A stretch of DNA of 64,000 nt from an uncultured Lactobacillus sp. (GTDB lineage: Bacteria; Bacillota; Bacilli; Lactobacillales; Lactobacillaceae): NCBI GenBank assembly GCA_937916845.1, contig CALFSK010000067.1:1-64000 (forward strand), written 5' to 3'. Both the position numbers and the translations under genes were made by a program. The notes below the pieces were generated by a model. The model was not told the origin of the DNA and made no database searches. It was given only the letters and a program-made list of their open reading frames with translations. Positions 32,007-41,750 of the stretch are shown one piece after another (the first letter of the stretch is position 1; each line of letters begins with the position of its first letter).

Positions 32007-32073
32007 TTGCAACAAATTTATTTAGATGCTATACTTGTAATTCGTGAGTATCTAAGTATCACTTAGCTTACTC
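32007..32073 (+). promoter_or_regulatory. rpsF operon promoter and leader hairpin
   Basis: TTGCAA (32007-32012) and TATACT (32030-32035) are 17 bases apart. The leader then forms a hairpin (GAGTA / TACTC with CTAAG / CTTAG, 32046-32073). Ribosomal protein S6 with S18 is known to bind rpsF leaders in many bacteria; I cannot confirm the binding motif here. Confidence 0.7.
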
Positions 32074-32125
32074 TCCTTGCTCTTCAAAAAGAAGGGCCTG
32101 AAGTCCATAAGGAGGTGCAAATTTC

Positions 32126-32425
32126 ATGAGTGAATCAAAGAAATATGAAATTACTTACATCGTGCGTCCCGACATCGACGATGCTGCCAAGACAGCTTTA
32201 GTTGATCGTTTCGACAAAATCTTAACTGATAACGGTGCACAAGTAATTGATTCAAAAGACTGGTCAAAGCGTCGTTTCGCATACGAAATCGGCGGTTTCA
32301 CTGAAGGTACTTATCATATCGTTAACTTAACTGCGACTGATGACGCTGCCTTGAACGAATTCGACCGTCTTTCAAAGATCAATGATGACATTTTACGTCA
32401 CATGATCGTTAAACGCGAAGACTAA
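32126..32425 (+). CDS. rpsF: 30S ribosomal protein S6
   Basis: A small-subunit protein that pairs with S18 on the platform of the 30S subunit. It has 99 residues with the typical start [15 protein letters not shown] and the conserved [22 protein letters not shown] lies 10 bases before the ATG. First gene of the rpsF-ssb-rpsR operon, which mixes translation and replication proteins in most bacteria. Confidence 0.97.
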   Translation: MSESKKYEITYIVRPDIDDAAKTALVDRFDKILTDNGAQVIDSKDWSKRRFAYEIGGFTEGTYHIVNLTATDDAALNEFDRLSKINDDILRHMIVKRED

Positions 32426-32459
32426 TAACCGAAATTAAACTAGAGAGGAGCACTTCTGC

Positions 32460-33080
32460 ATGATTAACCGTACAGTTCTTGTTGGCCGACTAACAAGAGA
32501 TCCGGAATTACGTTATACGAATGGTGGTGCCGCTGTTGCGACATTCACAATTGCTGTAAACCGTAGTTTCACGAACCAAAATGGTGAACGTGAAGCTGAT
32601 TTCATCAGTTGCGTCATTTGGCGTAAAGCTGCTGAAAATTTTGCTAACTTTACTCATAAAGGTTCACTTGTTGGGATCGATGGCCGGATTCAAACCCGGA
32701 ACTACGAAAACCAACAGGGACAACGAGTTTACGTCACAGAAGTCGTCGTTGATAACTTCTCATTATTAGAATCACGCGCAGAGTCTGAAAGACATCAAGC
32801 TGCAAATGGTGGTAGTGGTAACAACAATTACAACAATGGTGGTAATTCGAGTTACAACAACAATAATAATAGTGGGTACAGTAATCAAGGCCAAAACGCT
32901 GCTCCTCAACAATCATCATCTAATAATAACAATAACAATCCTTTCGGTAATGGAAATGGCAACAATGGGAATGCGACGAGCGCTGCGCCTTCAAGCAACG
33001 CTAATAACAACAACCAAGCCGATCCATTTGCCAACAATGGGGATCAAATTGATATCTCGGATGATGATCTACCATTCTAG
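32460..33080 (+). CDS. ssb: single-stranded DNA-binding protein
   Basis: Coats and protects single-stranded DNA during replication and repair and recruits partners through its C-terminal tip. The 206-residue protein has an OB fold at about 1-107 ([20 protein letters not shown]), a long linker very rich in Asn, Ser and Gly (about 118-190), and the acidic tip DISDDDLPF. It lies 34 bases after rpsF. The Asn-rich linker is longer and more repetitive than in the E. coli protein. Confidence 0.97.
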   Translation: MINRTVLVGRLTRDPELRYTNGGAAVATFTIAVNRSFTNQNGEREADFISCVIWRKAAENFANFTHKGSLVGIDGRIQTRNYENQQGQRVYVTEVVVDNFSLLESRAESERHQAANGGSGNNNYNNGGNSSYNNNNNSGYSNQGQNAAPQQSSSNNNNNNPFGNGNGNNGNATSAAPSSNANNNNQADPFANNGDQIDISDDDLPF

Positions 33081-33115
33081 TAGCCTAGCTACAGATATCG
33101 AGGAGGGAAATACCA

Positions 33116-33352
33116 ATGGCACAACAAAGAAGAGGTGGCCGTCGTCGTCGTAAAGTCGACTTCATCGCCGCAAACCATATCGAATACATCGATTATAAGG
33201 ATACTGACTTATTACGTCGTTTCATTTCAGAACGTGGGAAGATTTTGCCACGTCGTGTAACGGGGACTAGTGCTAAGAACCAACGTTCTTTAACTATCGC
33301 CATCAAGCGTGCACGGATCATGGGCTTATTAGCCTTCGTATCCGAAGAATAA
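33116..33352 (+). CDS. rpsR: 30S ribosomal protein S18
   Basis: Partner of S6. It has 78 residues, starts [20 protein letters not shown] and has the conserved [26 protein letters not shown] lies 9 bases upstream. Last gene of the operon, followed at once by a terminator. Confidence 0.97.
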   Translation: MAQQRRGGRRRRKVDFIAANHIEYIDYKDTDLLRRFISERGKILPRRVTGTSAKNQRSLTIAIKRARIMGLLAFVSEE

Positions 33353-33365
33353 ATCAGTTTGTAAG

Positions 33366-33396
33366 AACCACAGCCTTTGGCGCTGTGGTTTTTTTT
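33366..33396 (+). terminator. terminator of the rpsF-ssb-rpsR operon
   Basis: AACCACAGC pairs with GCTGTGGTT, followed by a long T-run. Confidence 0.92.
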
Positions 33397-33555
33397 GTAC
33401 TTAGAATAATGATTACCGCTTAAACGAGCGAATATAATACGGATCGTTGGGTTAGTTGTCTGACGCCAATTTACTTTGACGAGTAAAGTCTGAAGCGCCG
33501 AGTGGATTGTGATAAAATATAGTTATTACTGAAGAATTATTGAGGGATTTTTAAA

Positions 33556-35568
33556 ATGAAAAAATTTTTTTCGCGCGAAAAAATTCCATTTTTCTTGCAA
33601 AATCAACAGTTACGATTACTAGCGTTAGTCATTATGGGCCTATCGCTGATAACCCTAGTCACTGGTTTCTTAATGAACTGGATTTTTGGGACCATTATCT
33701 TGATCCTAATTATTATGGCGGGGGTCATGTCGTATAACACGTTGATTGAGTTGAGTTCGAGCGCTAACGAGTACATCTCGGATCTATCGTATCGGATCAA
33801 ACGCGGGGAACAGGAAGCGCTCATTCAAATGCCAATCGGGGTCATGATTTTTAACGCCGATGAGACGATTGAGTGGGTTAATCCGTACTTGCAACGATAC
33901 TTTGGTGACCAAGATGTCTTGGGCTACCGACTCGAAAATGTGGATGCGGAACTAGCGGCAACCGTTAGTGCGCACCAAGAAGAACCCGCAACCATTCGCT
34001 GGAAAGACTATCAATTTGATTTACGTGTCCAGCGGAGTACCAATACGGTTTACATGATGGATGTAACCAAGTACGCGGAATTGGCTAATCAGTTTGAAGA
34101 CGAAAAGTTGGTCATTGGCCAGATTTTCTTGGATAACTATGATGAAATTACCCAGTCAATGGCGGATACGGATATTTCTAACCTGAATAACTACGTCACG
34201 AACGAATTATCGAAGTGGACGCAGATGTTTGGGATGTATCTCAAACGGCTAGATGACGACCATTTCTTCTTACTGGGGTATGCGAACAGTTTACGCCGGG
34301 TCGAAGAAAATAAGTTTCGGATTTTAGACCGCATTCGTGAATCCACCTCCAAGCAAAACTTCCCGTTAACGTTAAGTATCGGGATTGCTTATGGTGAACG
34401 TAATATGAACAACTTAGCAGACTTGGCCCAGAGTAATATGGATCTCGCCCTTGGACGGGGTGGGGACCAAGTCGTCGTTAAGTCCGAAGACGAACCAGCA
34501 CGTTTTTACGGTGGGAAAACCAACCCAATGGAGAAGCGGACGCGGGTCCGGGCGCGGATGATCAGTCAGACGTTACAAGAATTAATGAATCAATCGGATC
34601 AGGTTTTTGTCCAGGGGCATCATCAACCTGACATGGATTCGGTTGGGGCGTGCTTAGGGATTCGCCGGATTGCCGAAATGAATGGCAAGCAGTGTTGGAT
34701 CGTCTTGGATGAACAAAATGTGCATTCTGATATTCAGCGACTACTCGATCAACTTAAATCGGATGAAAAAATCGAAGCTTCGATTATCTCACCCGCAGAA
34801 GCCTTAGAAAAAGCGACTGATCAAAGCTTATTGATTATGGCCGACCATTCTAAGCCAAGCATTTCAATGTCACAGGCGCTTTATGAACGGCTTGAAAACC
34901 GCGTGATGATTATTGACCATCACCGCCGGGGCGAAGAATTTCCAGAAAACCCAGTTTTGGTTTATATTGAACCGTATGCTTCTTCCACTTGTGAGCTGAT
35001 CACGGAAATGTTTGAATATCAGTCACATGACGCTGAACCAATCAATAAGATTGAAGCAACGGCCATGCTGACTGGGATCGTCATTGATACGAAGTCGTTC
35101 TCATTGCGGTCCGGTTCCCGGACGTTTGACGCGGCCAGTTACTTACGGTCAGCCGGTGCCGATTCCTTACTAGTTCAACAATTCATGAAGGAAAACGTTG
35201 ATAGTTACCTCCAGCGTAATCACTTAATTGAGTCCGTTGAATTTGTTAATCAGGATATGGCACTGTGTGTTGGGGAAGATGACCAGGTCTATGATCCGGT
35301 CACAGCGGCTCAAGCAGCCGATTCCTTACTGTCAATGTCCGGTGTGGACGCCTCCTTCGTGATTACGCGTCGTGAGGATGGTCGCATTGGGATTTCGGCC
35401 CGTTCATTGGGTGAGATCAACGTTCAAGTTTACATGGAAGAATTGGGTGGCGGTGGTCACTTGTCAAACGCCGCAACGCAAATTGAAGGTCAATCCGTTG
35501 ATGAAGTTAAACAGTCATTAATTGATTTGTTGACCGCAACGGATGAATCAACATCAGAATCTAATTAG
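33556..35568 (+). CDS. gdpP: cyclic-di-AMP phosphodiesterase GdpP
   Basis: A membrane-bound enzyme that cleaves c-di-AMP to pApA and so influences potassium balance and wall stress. The 670-residue protein has two transmembrane helices (about 16-56), a PAS domain (about 90-150), a degenerate GGDEF domain (about 170-300), a DHH domain with [19 protein letters not shown] and [10 protein letters not shown] (about 353-460), and DHHA1 with the glycine cluster [12 protein letters not shown] ribosome site GAGGG precedes the ATG. rplI follows almost without a gap. Confidence 0.96.
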   Translation: MKKFFSREKIPFFLQNQQLRLLALVIMGLSLITLVTGFLMNWIFGTIILILIIMAGVMSYNTLIELSSSANEYISDLSYRIKRGEQEALIQMPIGVMIFNADETIEWVNPYLQRYFGDQDVLGYRLENVDAELAATVSAHQEEPATIRWKDYQFDLRVQRSTNTVYMMDVTKYAELANQFEDEKLVIGQIFLDNYDEITQSMADTDISNLNNYVTNELSKWTQMFGMYLKRLDDDHFFLLGYANSLRRVEENKFRILDRIRESTSKQNFPLTLSIGIAYGERNMNNLADLAQSNMDLALGRGGDQVVVKSEDEPARFYGGKTNPMEKRTRVRARMISQTLQELMNQSDQVFVQGHHQPDMDSVGACLGIRRIAEMNGKQCWIVLDEQNVHSDIQRLLDQLKSDEKIEASIISPAEALEKATDQSLLIMADHSKPSISMSQALYERLENRVMIIDHHRRGEEFPENPVLVYIEPYASSTCELITEMFEYQSHDAEPINKIEATAMLTGIVIDTKSFSLRSGSRTFDAASYLRSAGADSLLVQQFMKENVDSYLQRNHLIESVEFVNQDMALCVGEDDQVYDPVTAAQAADSLLSMSGVDASFVITRREDGRIGISARSLGEINVQVYMEELGGGGHLSNAATQIEGQSVDEVKQSLIDLLTATDESTSESN

Positions 35569-35579
35569 GAGTGAGCAAA

Positions 35580-36032
35580 ATGCAAGTTATTTTCTTAAAC
35601 GATGTTCGTGGTAAAGGTAAACGGGGCCAAATTAAAAATGTGCCCGATGGTTACGCACAAAACTTCTTAATTAAAAAAGGTTTAGCTAAGGAAGCCACTA
35701 AGGCGGCGGTTGCCACTTTAAAGGCGGAACAAAAGAATGAAGCAGCTAAGGCTGAAGAAGAATTAGCTGAAGCTAAAACGACTAAGACGGCCCTCGAAGC
35801 CGACGCAACGGTCGTAGAACTTAAAGCAAAGGCCGGGACGGATGGCCGGTTATTTGGTTCCATTCCTAGCAAGCAAATTGCAACGGCGCTGGCTGACCAA
35901 TATAACGTTAAGTTAGACAAACGTAAGATTGAATTACCAGATCCAATTCGGGTCCTTGGTTATACCAACGTCCCAGTGAAATTACATCCAGAAGTTACGG
36001 CTAAAATTCGCGTTCACGTTATCGAAAAGTAA
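35580..36032 (+). CDS. rplI: 50S ribosomal protein L9
   Basis: A large-subunit protein that reaches from the L1 stalk region and limits frameshifting. The 150-residue protein starts [19 protein letters not shown]; this ATG is preceded by GGAGTGAGCAAA. The upstream GTG (35571) would use that ribosome site as coding sequence and is less likely. The N domain, a long Ala/Glu/Lys-rich helix and the C domain ([16 protein letters not shown]) are all present. It sits between gdpP and dnaB, as in other Firmicutes. Confidence 0.96.
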   Translation: MQVIFLNDVRGKGKRGQIKNVPDGYAQNFLIKKGLAKEATKAAVATLKAEQKNEAAKAEEELAEAKTTKTALEADATVVELKAKAGTDGRLFGSIPSKQIATALADQYNVKLDKRKIELPDPIRVLGYTNVPVKLHPEVTAKIRVHVIEK

Positions 36033-36046
36033 AAAGGGGACCATAA

Positions 36047-37480
36047 ATGAACAACGATGTGCTAGATCAAACCCCACCACAAAATATTGAAGCTGAAAAA
36101 GCGGTTCTTGGGGCGATCTTCCTAAACAGTGACGCGCTTGTTGAATCAATGGAGTTCGTCGAAGCGCAGGACTTTTACCGGCGCGCACATCAGATCATCT
36201 TTGCCAGCATGGTGACGTTGAATGATCGTGACGAGGCCATTGATGCGGTGACGGTCAGCGATTTACTGACGGCCCAAAATCAATTGGATGACGTTGGTGG
36301 GATGAGCTACATTGCGGAACTTGCCGGTTCCGTTCCGACGGCGGCGAACGCCGGTTATTACGCGAAAATCGTTGCGCAAAAAGCGACGGTTCGCCGATTG
36401 ATCAAGACGGCCACTGAAATTACGCAGAAGGCTTACACGGAAAATGACGACGTGACAACGTTGTTAGATGACGCTGAACGAGACATCATGAATGTTTCTG
36501 AACAGCGTAATCAGAGTGGGTTTAAGTCGATCAACGACGTGTTGAACTCTACGATTGAAGAAATTGACCGGTTATACCAAAACGATGATGACATTACCGG
36601 GTTACCAACCGGTTTCACCGAATTGGATAAGATGACCGCGGGACTTCAGCCGGATAACTTGATTATCCTGGCTGCCCGGCCAGCCGTTGGGAAAACGGCC
36701 TTCGCGTTGAACATCGCGCAAAACGTTGCGACGAAGACGGATACGACGGTTGCCATTTTTAGTTTGGAAATGGGGGCCGAGTCGTTAGTTAACCGGATGC
36801 TTTGTGCGGAAGGTAGTATTGACGCCGGCCATTTACGGACGGGGCAATTGAATGAAGAAGAGTGGGAACACTTGGTGGTGGCCATGGGGAGTTTATCCAA
36901 GGCCAGCATTTTCATCGACGATACACCGGGGATCAAGATGTCCGAAATTCGTGCGAAGAGTCGGCGGTTAGCTAAGGAACAAGGAAACTTGGGCTTAATC
37001 GTGGTCGATTACTTGCAACTGATCGAAGGTGGCAACACCGAAAGTCGGCAACAAGAAGTTTCTGAAATTTCACGGCAAATGAAAAAATTAGCTAAGGAAT
37101 TAGGGGTTCCGGTCATCGCGCTGTCTCAATTATCACGTGGTGTGGAACAACGTCAGGATAAGCGACCAGTTCTATCCGATATTCGTGAATCCGGCTCAAT
37201 TGAACAAGATGCCGACATCGTAGCCTTCCTATACCGGGAAGATTATTACCGGTCAGAAGACGATGATGACGGTGGTAACAACTTCGGCAATGGTGGCGGA
37301 GGTGGCGATTTCAACGGCGGTGATCCGCGGGATGATGATGCCTCCGAAGACGTCGGTGAAGTTGAAGTCATTATTGAAAAAAACCGTGCCGGGGCGCGGG
37401 GGACCGTTAAACTGTTGTTCGTCAAACCGTTTAATAAGTTCTCGTCCGTTTCCTACGCACAGGACCCGCAACAAGGGTAA
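36047..37480 (+). CDS. dnaB: replicative DNA helicase DnaB (DnaC of Bacillus)
   Basis: A hexameric helicase that unwinds DNA ahead of the replisome. It has 477 residues: an N-terminal primase-interaction domain (QNIEAEKAVLGAIFL), a RecA-like domain with Walker A AARPAVGKTAFAL (about 210), LIVVDYLQLIEGG, and SQLSRGVEQR. Around residues 403-435, between FLYREDYYRSE and EVEVIIEKNRAG, is a Gly/Asp/Asn-rich insertion longer than in most relatives. It lies 14 bases after rplI and is followed by a terminator. Confidence 0.96.
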   Translation: MNNDVLDQTPPQNIEAEKAVLGAIFLNSDALVESMEFVEAQDFYRRAHQIIFASMVTLNDRDEAIDAVTVSDLLTAQNQLDDVGGMSYIAELAGSVPTAANAGYYAKIVAQKATVRRLIKTATEITQKAYTENDDVTTLLDDAERDIMNVSEQRNQSGFKSINDVLNSTIEEIDRLYQNDDDITGLPTGFTELDKMTAGLQPDNLIILAARPAVGKTAFALNIAQNVATKTDTTVAIFSLEMGAESLVNRMLCAEGSIDAGHLRTGQLNEEEWEHLVVAMGSLSKASIFIDDTPGIKMSEIRAKSRRLAKEQGNLGLIVVDYLQLIEGGNTESRQQEVSEISRQMKKLAKELGVPVIALSQLSRGVEQRQDKRPVLSDIRESGSIEQDADIVAFLYREDYYRSEDDDDGGNNFGNGGGGGDFNGGDPRDDDASEDVGEVEVIIEKNRAGARGTVKLLFVKPFNKFSSVSYAQDPQQG

Positions 37481-37493
37481 TAATAACAATCAC

Positions 37494-37531
37494 AAATGGT
37501 GCTTGAGACTTGGTCTTGGGCACCATTTTTT
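37494..37531 (+). terminator. terminator after dnaB
   Basis: AAATGGTGC pairs with GGCACCATTT across a 15-base loop, followed by Ts. Confidence 0.82.
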
Positions 37532-37564
37532 AGACTGAATTGTAGTTAAAGGTTAAAAGCTATT

Positions 37565-37749
37565 CCGGTTGCCACTGATGACATGCGGTCGTGGGACCGG
37601 GCCTAGCCTGGGAAGCGGTCTAGTCCCTCGCCCGAAATACTTGCAAAATGCGCAAGTATCTCGGACCGTCCAGTGGTGTAAGGACGGAAAAGCGCCGCCC
37701 AACACCACCATCACGACCGATGTCATCAGTGGCAACATCCGAGCATCCG
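37565..37749. repeat. structured intergenic repeat, family A, copy 2
   Basis: Same structure as the copy at 27875 and in the same orientation. The outer stem pairs over 25 positions with one bulged base. The internal hairpin (37633-37663) has a sequence different from copy 1 but keeps its pairing. Like copy 1, it stands right behind a terminator. Confidence 0.85.
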
Positions 37750-37802
37750 ACTATATTGCGGTTGCTATCAAACTTAACTAGTTTGTTTTATTAAAACAAT
37801 CT

Positions 37803-37977
37803 TAGCGTAGCTGGCAGAACCAGTAGGCCGTGTCGGCACTGTTAGCTGGCGTTTTTTGCCAGGTTACAGTGCGGGGCGACTTGAAAGACTCGTTTTTTGA
37901 GGCTTTCAAGCGAGGCGGAAGACCGGTCTTTGTCTGTAGCCGACCCCACGGCCCGCTGATTCTGCCGGCGAAGCGCC
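37803..37977. repeat. structured intergenic element, family B, long copy
   Basis: The outer stem 37810-37832 with 37947-37969 has 19 Watson-Crick and 2 G-U pairs of 23. Inside are a CACTGT-CTGGC / GCCAG-ACAGTG hairpin, a perfect CTTGAAAG-CTC / GAG-CTTTCAAG hairpin and AAGACCGGTCTT, giving a multi-branched shape. The ends match the short element at 16186-16254. It could be a structured RNA or a non-autonomous mobile repeat. Confidence 0.72.
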
Positions 37978-38104
37978 GAAAAATGCTGGATTTCTAATGA
38001 TAAGCAGTGCCATGGCAACACCCTGTTATGGCGGGACCCTGTTATTTTTGGCGAACTTTGCTATGATGAAAAGTAGATTGAATGAATAAATGGGTGGTGG
38101 TGCT

Positions 38105-39331
38105 ATGGCACGAAGACAAACAATTGCAACGCCCTGGTTGATTGCCGGGCAGTTTATGAACAACATTGGAATGAGCTTTATTTGGCCACTGACGACCATC
38201 TATATGCATAACGTGTTGGGCAAGTCGCTCACGGAAACGGGAGTCGTTTTACTCCTTAATTCCGTGGCGAACGTTCTGGCTAGTACGATTGGCGGTCGAA
38301 TCTTTGACCGGGGTAATCCGTATTACCTCCTATTAATGGGCATCGTCCTCAACGGAACGGCCAACTTTATGCTGATTTTTTTACATAGCTGGCCATGGTA
38401 CCCCATTTTATTAGTGGTGACTGGCTTTGCCGCCGGTTGGTTGAACACCATGTTTAACGCCTTAGCAGCGAGTGTGCCGCGTGATAAAGTCCGGCGTACT
38501 TTTACCTTGATGTATCTGGCAGCCAACTTAGGGGTCGTTTTTGGGACCATGTTCGTGGGGATTGTTTACAGCATGGGGATGCAACTACTATTCTCCATGA
38601 CGACGGGGTTATTCGTCGTGTTCCTACTGATTGCGTTGTTTGAATACAACGTCGATTCAGAAAACGTGACCGGGGTTGATCCTCGTCAGGGGGATGACAT
38701 TCAGCTTCCGAAAGCGAACTTCCGGATGGTTTGGACTTTTTTTATTAGTTTGTTTATTATTTGGCTACTGTACGAACAATGGGTCAGCAACCTGTCCGTC
38801 TACATGACGAATTTAGGGATGCCGCTACGCAACTACAGTTTCCTGTGGACAATCAACGCGGGCTTACTCGTTTTGATTCAAAGCATTTTGAGCCTGTTAG
38901 GAGACCGCATTAAAAATTTATACTACCAATTCTTCTTTGGCATGTTGTTTGTGGGGCTTTCCTTCCTATCGTTAGTCAGCGCCCACGACTACGCCCACTT
39001 TGTGTTTGCCATGGTTCTGCTGACGATTGGGGAAGCAACCTGGTCACCGGCGATGCCGACCCTGGTTAGTCAGCTAACGCCAATTGCGGCGAAGGGCCGG
39101 TACCAAGGGCTCGTTCAAGCTTTCAGTGCGTTAGGACGCTCACTCGGCCCGTTGTTTGGTGGGGTGATTATTGATAACTGGTCGTACAAAGCTTTGTTTT
39201 TATTAGCTTTTGTGGTTTTATTAGTAGTGTTAGCAGTTAATATAGGCGTGGTGCACGTCAATCGACGTGGGGCTACCGACTATATGAAAGTCGATATTAA
39301 ATCAGATAATGTTTCACGTGAAACAAAATAA
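38105..39331 (+). CDS. major facilitator superfamily transporter
   Basis: A 408-residue membrane transporter with about 12 hydrophobic segments in two six-helix halves. The family's loop 2-3 motif appears as GGRIFDRGNPYYLL. The substrate is unknown; relatives are often called multidrug exporters. The start was moved to MARRQT because GGTGGTGG lies 4 bases upstream. The last codons (encoding NVSRETK) contain a perfect parS site, so protein and centromere share bases. proB follows closely. Confidence 0.87.
   Translation: MARRQTIATPWLIAGQFMNNIGMSFIWPLTTIYMHNVLGKSLTETGVVLLLNSVANVLASTIGGRIFDRGNPYYLLLMGIVLNGTANFMLIFLHSWPWYPILLVVTGFAAGWLNTMFNALAASVPRDKVRRTFTLMYLAANLGVVFGTMFVGIVYSMGMQLLFSMTTGLFVVFLLIALFEYNVDSENVTGVDPRQGDDIQLPKANFRMVWTFFISLFIIWLLYEQWVSNLSVYMTNLGMPLRNYSFLWTINAGLLVLIQSILSLLGDRIKNLYYQFFFGMLFVGLSFLSLVSAHDYAHFVFAMVLLTIGEATWSPAMPTLVSQLTPIAAKGRYQGLVQAFSALGRSLGPLFGGVIIDNWSYKALFLLAFVVLLVVLAVNIGVVHVNRRGATDYMKVDIKSDNVSRETK
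39310..39325. other. parS site inside the end of the transporter gene
   Basis: TGTTTCACGTGAAACA, identical to the copy at 5537. It is about 21 kb right of oriC and lies in the coding sequence, six bases before the stop codon. Confidence 0.93.
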
Positions 39332-39351
39332 TTAAGAGGTTGGTGGCAACA

Positions 39352-40149
39352 GTGAAAGTCATGCGAAAATTACGTGCAAAACGGGTCGTAATCAAGGTCG
39401 GTACGAGTACCTTGGTTTATCCGGACGGTTCGATCAATTTACGCGCAATTGACCAGTTAGCGTTTGTAATCAGTGCCATGCGTCACCGGGGACGCGAAGT
39501 CGTTTTGGTTTCTTCAGGGGCCATCGGGGTCGGTCTGAACTACATGGGCCTAAAGCAACGACCGAAGGCAATTCCTGAACAACAGGCAATTGCGGCGATC
39601 GGTCAAACTGAATTAGTGTCGATTTATAAAGAACGGTTTGCCATCTATGAACAAAAAATTGGGCAAGTGCTCCTGACCCGTGATATTTTTGTTTACCCCA
39701 AGAGTCATAAAAATGTTCTGAATACTTTTGAAGCCTTGTTGCAGCAAAACGTCATCCCAATCGTTAATGAAAACGATACGGTCGCGGTCGACGAGTTGGA
39801 TCATGAGACGAAGTTTGGTGATAACGACCAGCTGTCGGCCATTGTAGCGACGAACATTGGCGCGGACTTACTGATTATGTTGTCCGATATTGATGGCTTT
39901 TACAATGGCAACCCGAATGCGGATGCGAAGGCCCAACTGTTGTCGCACGTTGAACGGGTCGACCAACAGACGTACGAATTGGCCGGCGGTAGTGGTAGCC
40001 GGTTTGGTACGGGTGGCATGGTCACCAAGTTAAAAGCGGCGGAACGAATGATCAAAGCCGATGGTCAAATGATTTTGGCTAACGGCGAAGACCCGGCCAT
40101 TATTTTTCAGATTATCGCCGGGGAACCGGTCGGGACGTTGTTTGGATAA
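39352..40149 (+). CDS. proB: glutamate 5-kinase
   Basis: First step of proline synthesis: phosphorylates glutamate. It is an amino acid kinase fold protein of about 265 residues (AKRVVIKVGTSTLV, VLVSSGAIGVG, NENDTVAVDEL, GGMVTKLKAAERM). It lacks the C-terminal PUA domain of the Bacillus and E. coli proteins; short forms are known in lactobacilli. The start is uncertain among TTG 39340, GTG 39343 and GTG 39352; I took the last, best spaced from GGTGG. Operon with proA, 23 bases downstream. Confidence 0.93.
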   Translation: MKVMRKLRAKRVVIKVGTSTLVYPDGSINLRAIDQLAFVISAMRHRGREVVLVSSGAIGVGLNYMGLKQRPKAIPEQQAIAAIGQTELVSIYKERFAIYEQKIGQVLLTRDIFVYPKSHKNVLNTFEALLQQNVIPIVNENDTVAVDELDHETKFGDNDQLSAIVATNIGADLLIMLSDIDGFYNGNPNADAKAQLLSHVERVDQQTYELAGGSGSRFGTGGMVTKLKAAERMIKADGQMILANGEDPAIIFQIIAGEPVGTLFG

Positions 40150-40172
40150 TTTACTTTTAGGAGGAATCAATC

Positions 40173-41423
40173 ATGGAAATGGCAACTGCTGATTTAAATC
40201 AGCTTGGTCAACAAGCCCAACAAGCGAGTTATTCACTCGGCTTATTATCGGCGACTAAAAAGAACGATGTGTTACTCGCAATGGCACAGGCCTTAACGGA
40301 CCAGCAAGATGAAATTTTAGCGGCGAACGCGCGGGACTTAGAAAATCCACAAGTGTTGGCGAAGTTTATTGACCGTTTGAAGCTGACGGCTAGTCGAATT
40401 GAAGACATGGCGACCGGTTTAAAGCAGGTGGCAGCTTTGCCAGATCCAATTGGCAACGTTGACCGGGCTTGGCGCAACGAAGCCGGCCTAACCATTGCCA
40501 AGGAACGGGTTCCGCTTGGGGTGATTGGAATGATCTTTGAAGCACGGCCTAACGTGACGGTCGATGCTTCGGCCCTCTGCTTTAAAACGGGGAACGCCGT
40601 TATTTTACGCGGTGGGAAGGAAGCACTACATTCCAACCAAGCCCTAGTCAAAGTCTTGCGGGGCGCACTCAAGGCGCAGGGCGTGGACGAAAACGCCGTT
40701 CAACTGATTCAGGATACGTCGCACGAAACGGCGGGAAAATTCATGCAGTTGACGGATTACATCGACGTATTGATTCCCCGTGGGAGTGCGCGGCTTATCC
40801 AAACCGTTTTAAGTAAGGCTACTGTCCCCGTTATTGAGACGGGTGCTGGGAATTGCCACGTTTACGTTGATAAGGATGCTCAATTAAAAATGGCGACCGA
40901 TATTATCGTTAACGGGAAGGTTCAGCGGCCATCAGTTTGTAACGCGACCGAAAAAGTCCTCATTCACAAAGATGTTGCGGAAGCTTATTTACCAACAATT
41001 GTTAAGGCCTTGCGTGATAACGGGGTCGAAGTTCGGGGTGACGAAGCAACCCAAGCCATCGTGAAAGACGTAATCCCTGCGACGGAAGCCGATTGGGGAA
41101 CGGAATATAATGATTTGATTATTGCGATTAAAGTGGTTGATTCAGAAGCTGCGGCAATTGCGCACATTAATCACTACAATACCCAACATTCTGAAGCCAT
41201 CGTGACGGATAATTATCAAGCCGGGAAAGTCTTCCAGCAACGGATCAACGCAGCGTGTGTTTACATTAACGCGTCGACCCGGTTTACGGATGGCTTTGAA
41301 TTCGGCTTTGGCGCGGAGATTGGGATTTCTACGCAGAAACTCCACGCGCGCGGCCCAATGGGGTTAGTTGAATTAACGTCGTACAAGTACGTGATTGACG
41401 GCAACGGACAAGTCCGTCAATAA
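40173..41423 (+). CDS. proA: gamma-glutamyl phosphate reductase
   Basis: Second step of proline synthesis, NADPH-dependent reduction of glutamyl phosphate to the semialdehyde. The 416-residue protein has the aldehyde-dehydrogenase-like fold with VPLGVIGMIFEARPNVTVDA, the Cys-bearing NGKVQRPSVCNATEK (catalytic Cys) and the conserved end FGFGAEIGISTQKLHARGPMGL. TAGGAGG lies 8 bases upstream. It forms an operon with proB and ends at a strong terminator. Confidence 0.97.
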   Translation: MEMATADLNQLGQQAQQASYSLGLLSATKKNDVLLAMAQALTDQQDEILAANARDLENPQVLAKFIDRLKLTASRIEDMATGLKQVAALPDPIGNVDRAWRNEAGLTIAKERVPLGVIGMIFEARPNVTVDASALCFKTGNAVILRGGKEALHSNQALVKVLRGALKAQGVDENAVQLIQDTSHETAGKFMQLTDYIDVLIPRGSARLIQTVLSKATVPVIETGAGNCHVYVDKDAQLKMATDIIVNGKVQRPSVCNATEKVLIHKDVAEAYLPTIVKALRDNGVEVRGDEATQAIVKDVIPATEADWGTEYNDLIIAIKVVDSEAAAIAHINHYNTQHSEAIVTDNYQAGKVFQQRINAACVYINASTRFTDGFEFGFGAEIGISTQKLHARGPMGLVELTSYKYVIDGNGQVRQ

Positions 41424-41463
41424 AGCTTATCTTTAGGCGATTATGAGTGATTCAAAATCTTAA

Positions 41464-41506
41464 AATTAGGCGTTCGAGAGCAAGTTTCTCGAACGCCTAT
41501 TTTTTT
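41464..41506 (+). terminator. terminator of proBA
   Basis: A perfect stem AGGCGTTCGAGA / TCTCGAACGCCT followed by seven Ts. Confidence 0.93.
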
Positions 41507-41623
41507 GTGGAACGATTTGTAATTGACAATGACTAATCACTGTTTTAATCTTATATTAATCTAAAAATCATCATTTTTTAATATTTGTAAAATGCTGGTT
41601 AAAAATTTGGGAGGCGTTGAACG

Positions 41624-41710
41624 GTGAAAAATCAACGAAAACAACGGTACGTTAACTTCCGTACCATCACGGACAATGGGGGCCTTCCAAACATGTGTTG
41701 TCAGTCATGA
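41624..41710 (+). CDS. possible 28-residue peptide upstream of the peptide-binding lipoprotein
   Basis: A GTG-started frame with GGGAGG nine bases upstream: MKNQRKQRYVNFRTITDNGG, then LPNMCCQS. It is basic with two adjacent Cys near the end. It stops 40 bases before the lipoprotein gene and would lie on its leader. I do not recognise it; it may be a leader peptide that couples translation, a signalling peptide, or chance. Confidence 0.4.
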   Translation: MKNQRKQRYVNFRTITDNGGLPNMCCQS

Positions 41711-41750
41711 CGGATGACGGACACTTTGATTTTTAACTAGGGGTGGCAAA

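Noticed and set aside
32806..33153. 115-codon frame overlapping the end of ssb
   Set aside because: It is the shifted reading of the Asn-rich ssb linker (AAC/AAT repeats) and gives Thr/Ile/Val low-complexity; ssb and rpsR explain the DNA.
40229..40672. 147-codon minus-strand frame in proA
   Set aside because: Antisense shadow of proA; codon pattern follows the complementary gene and no promoter is seen.
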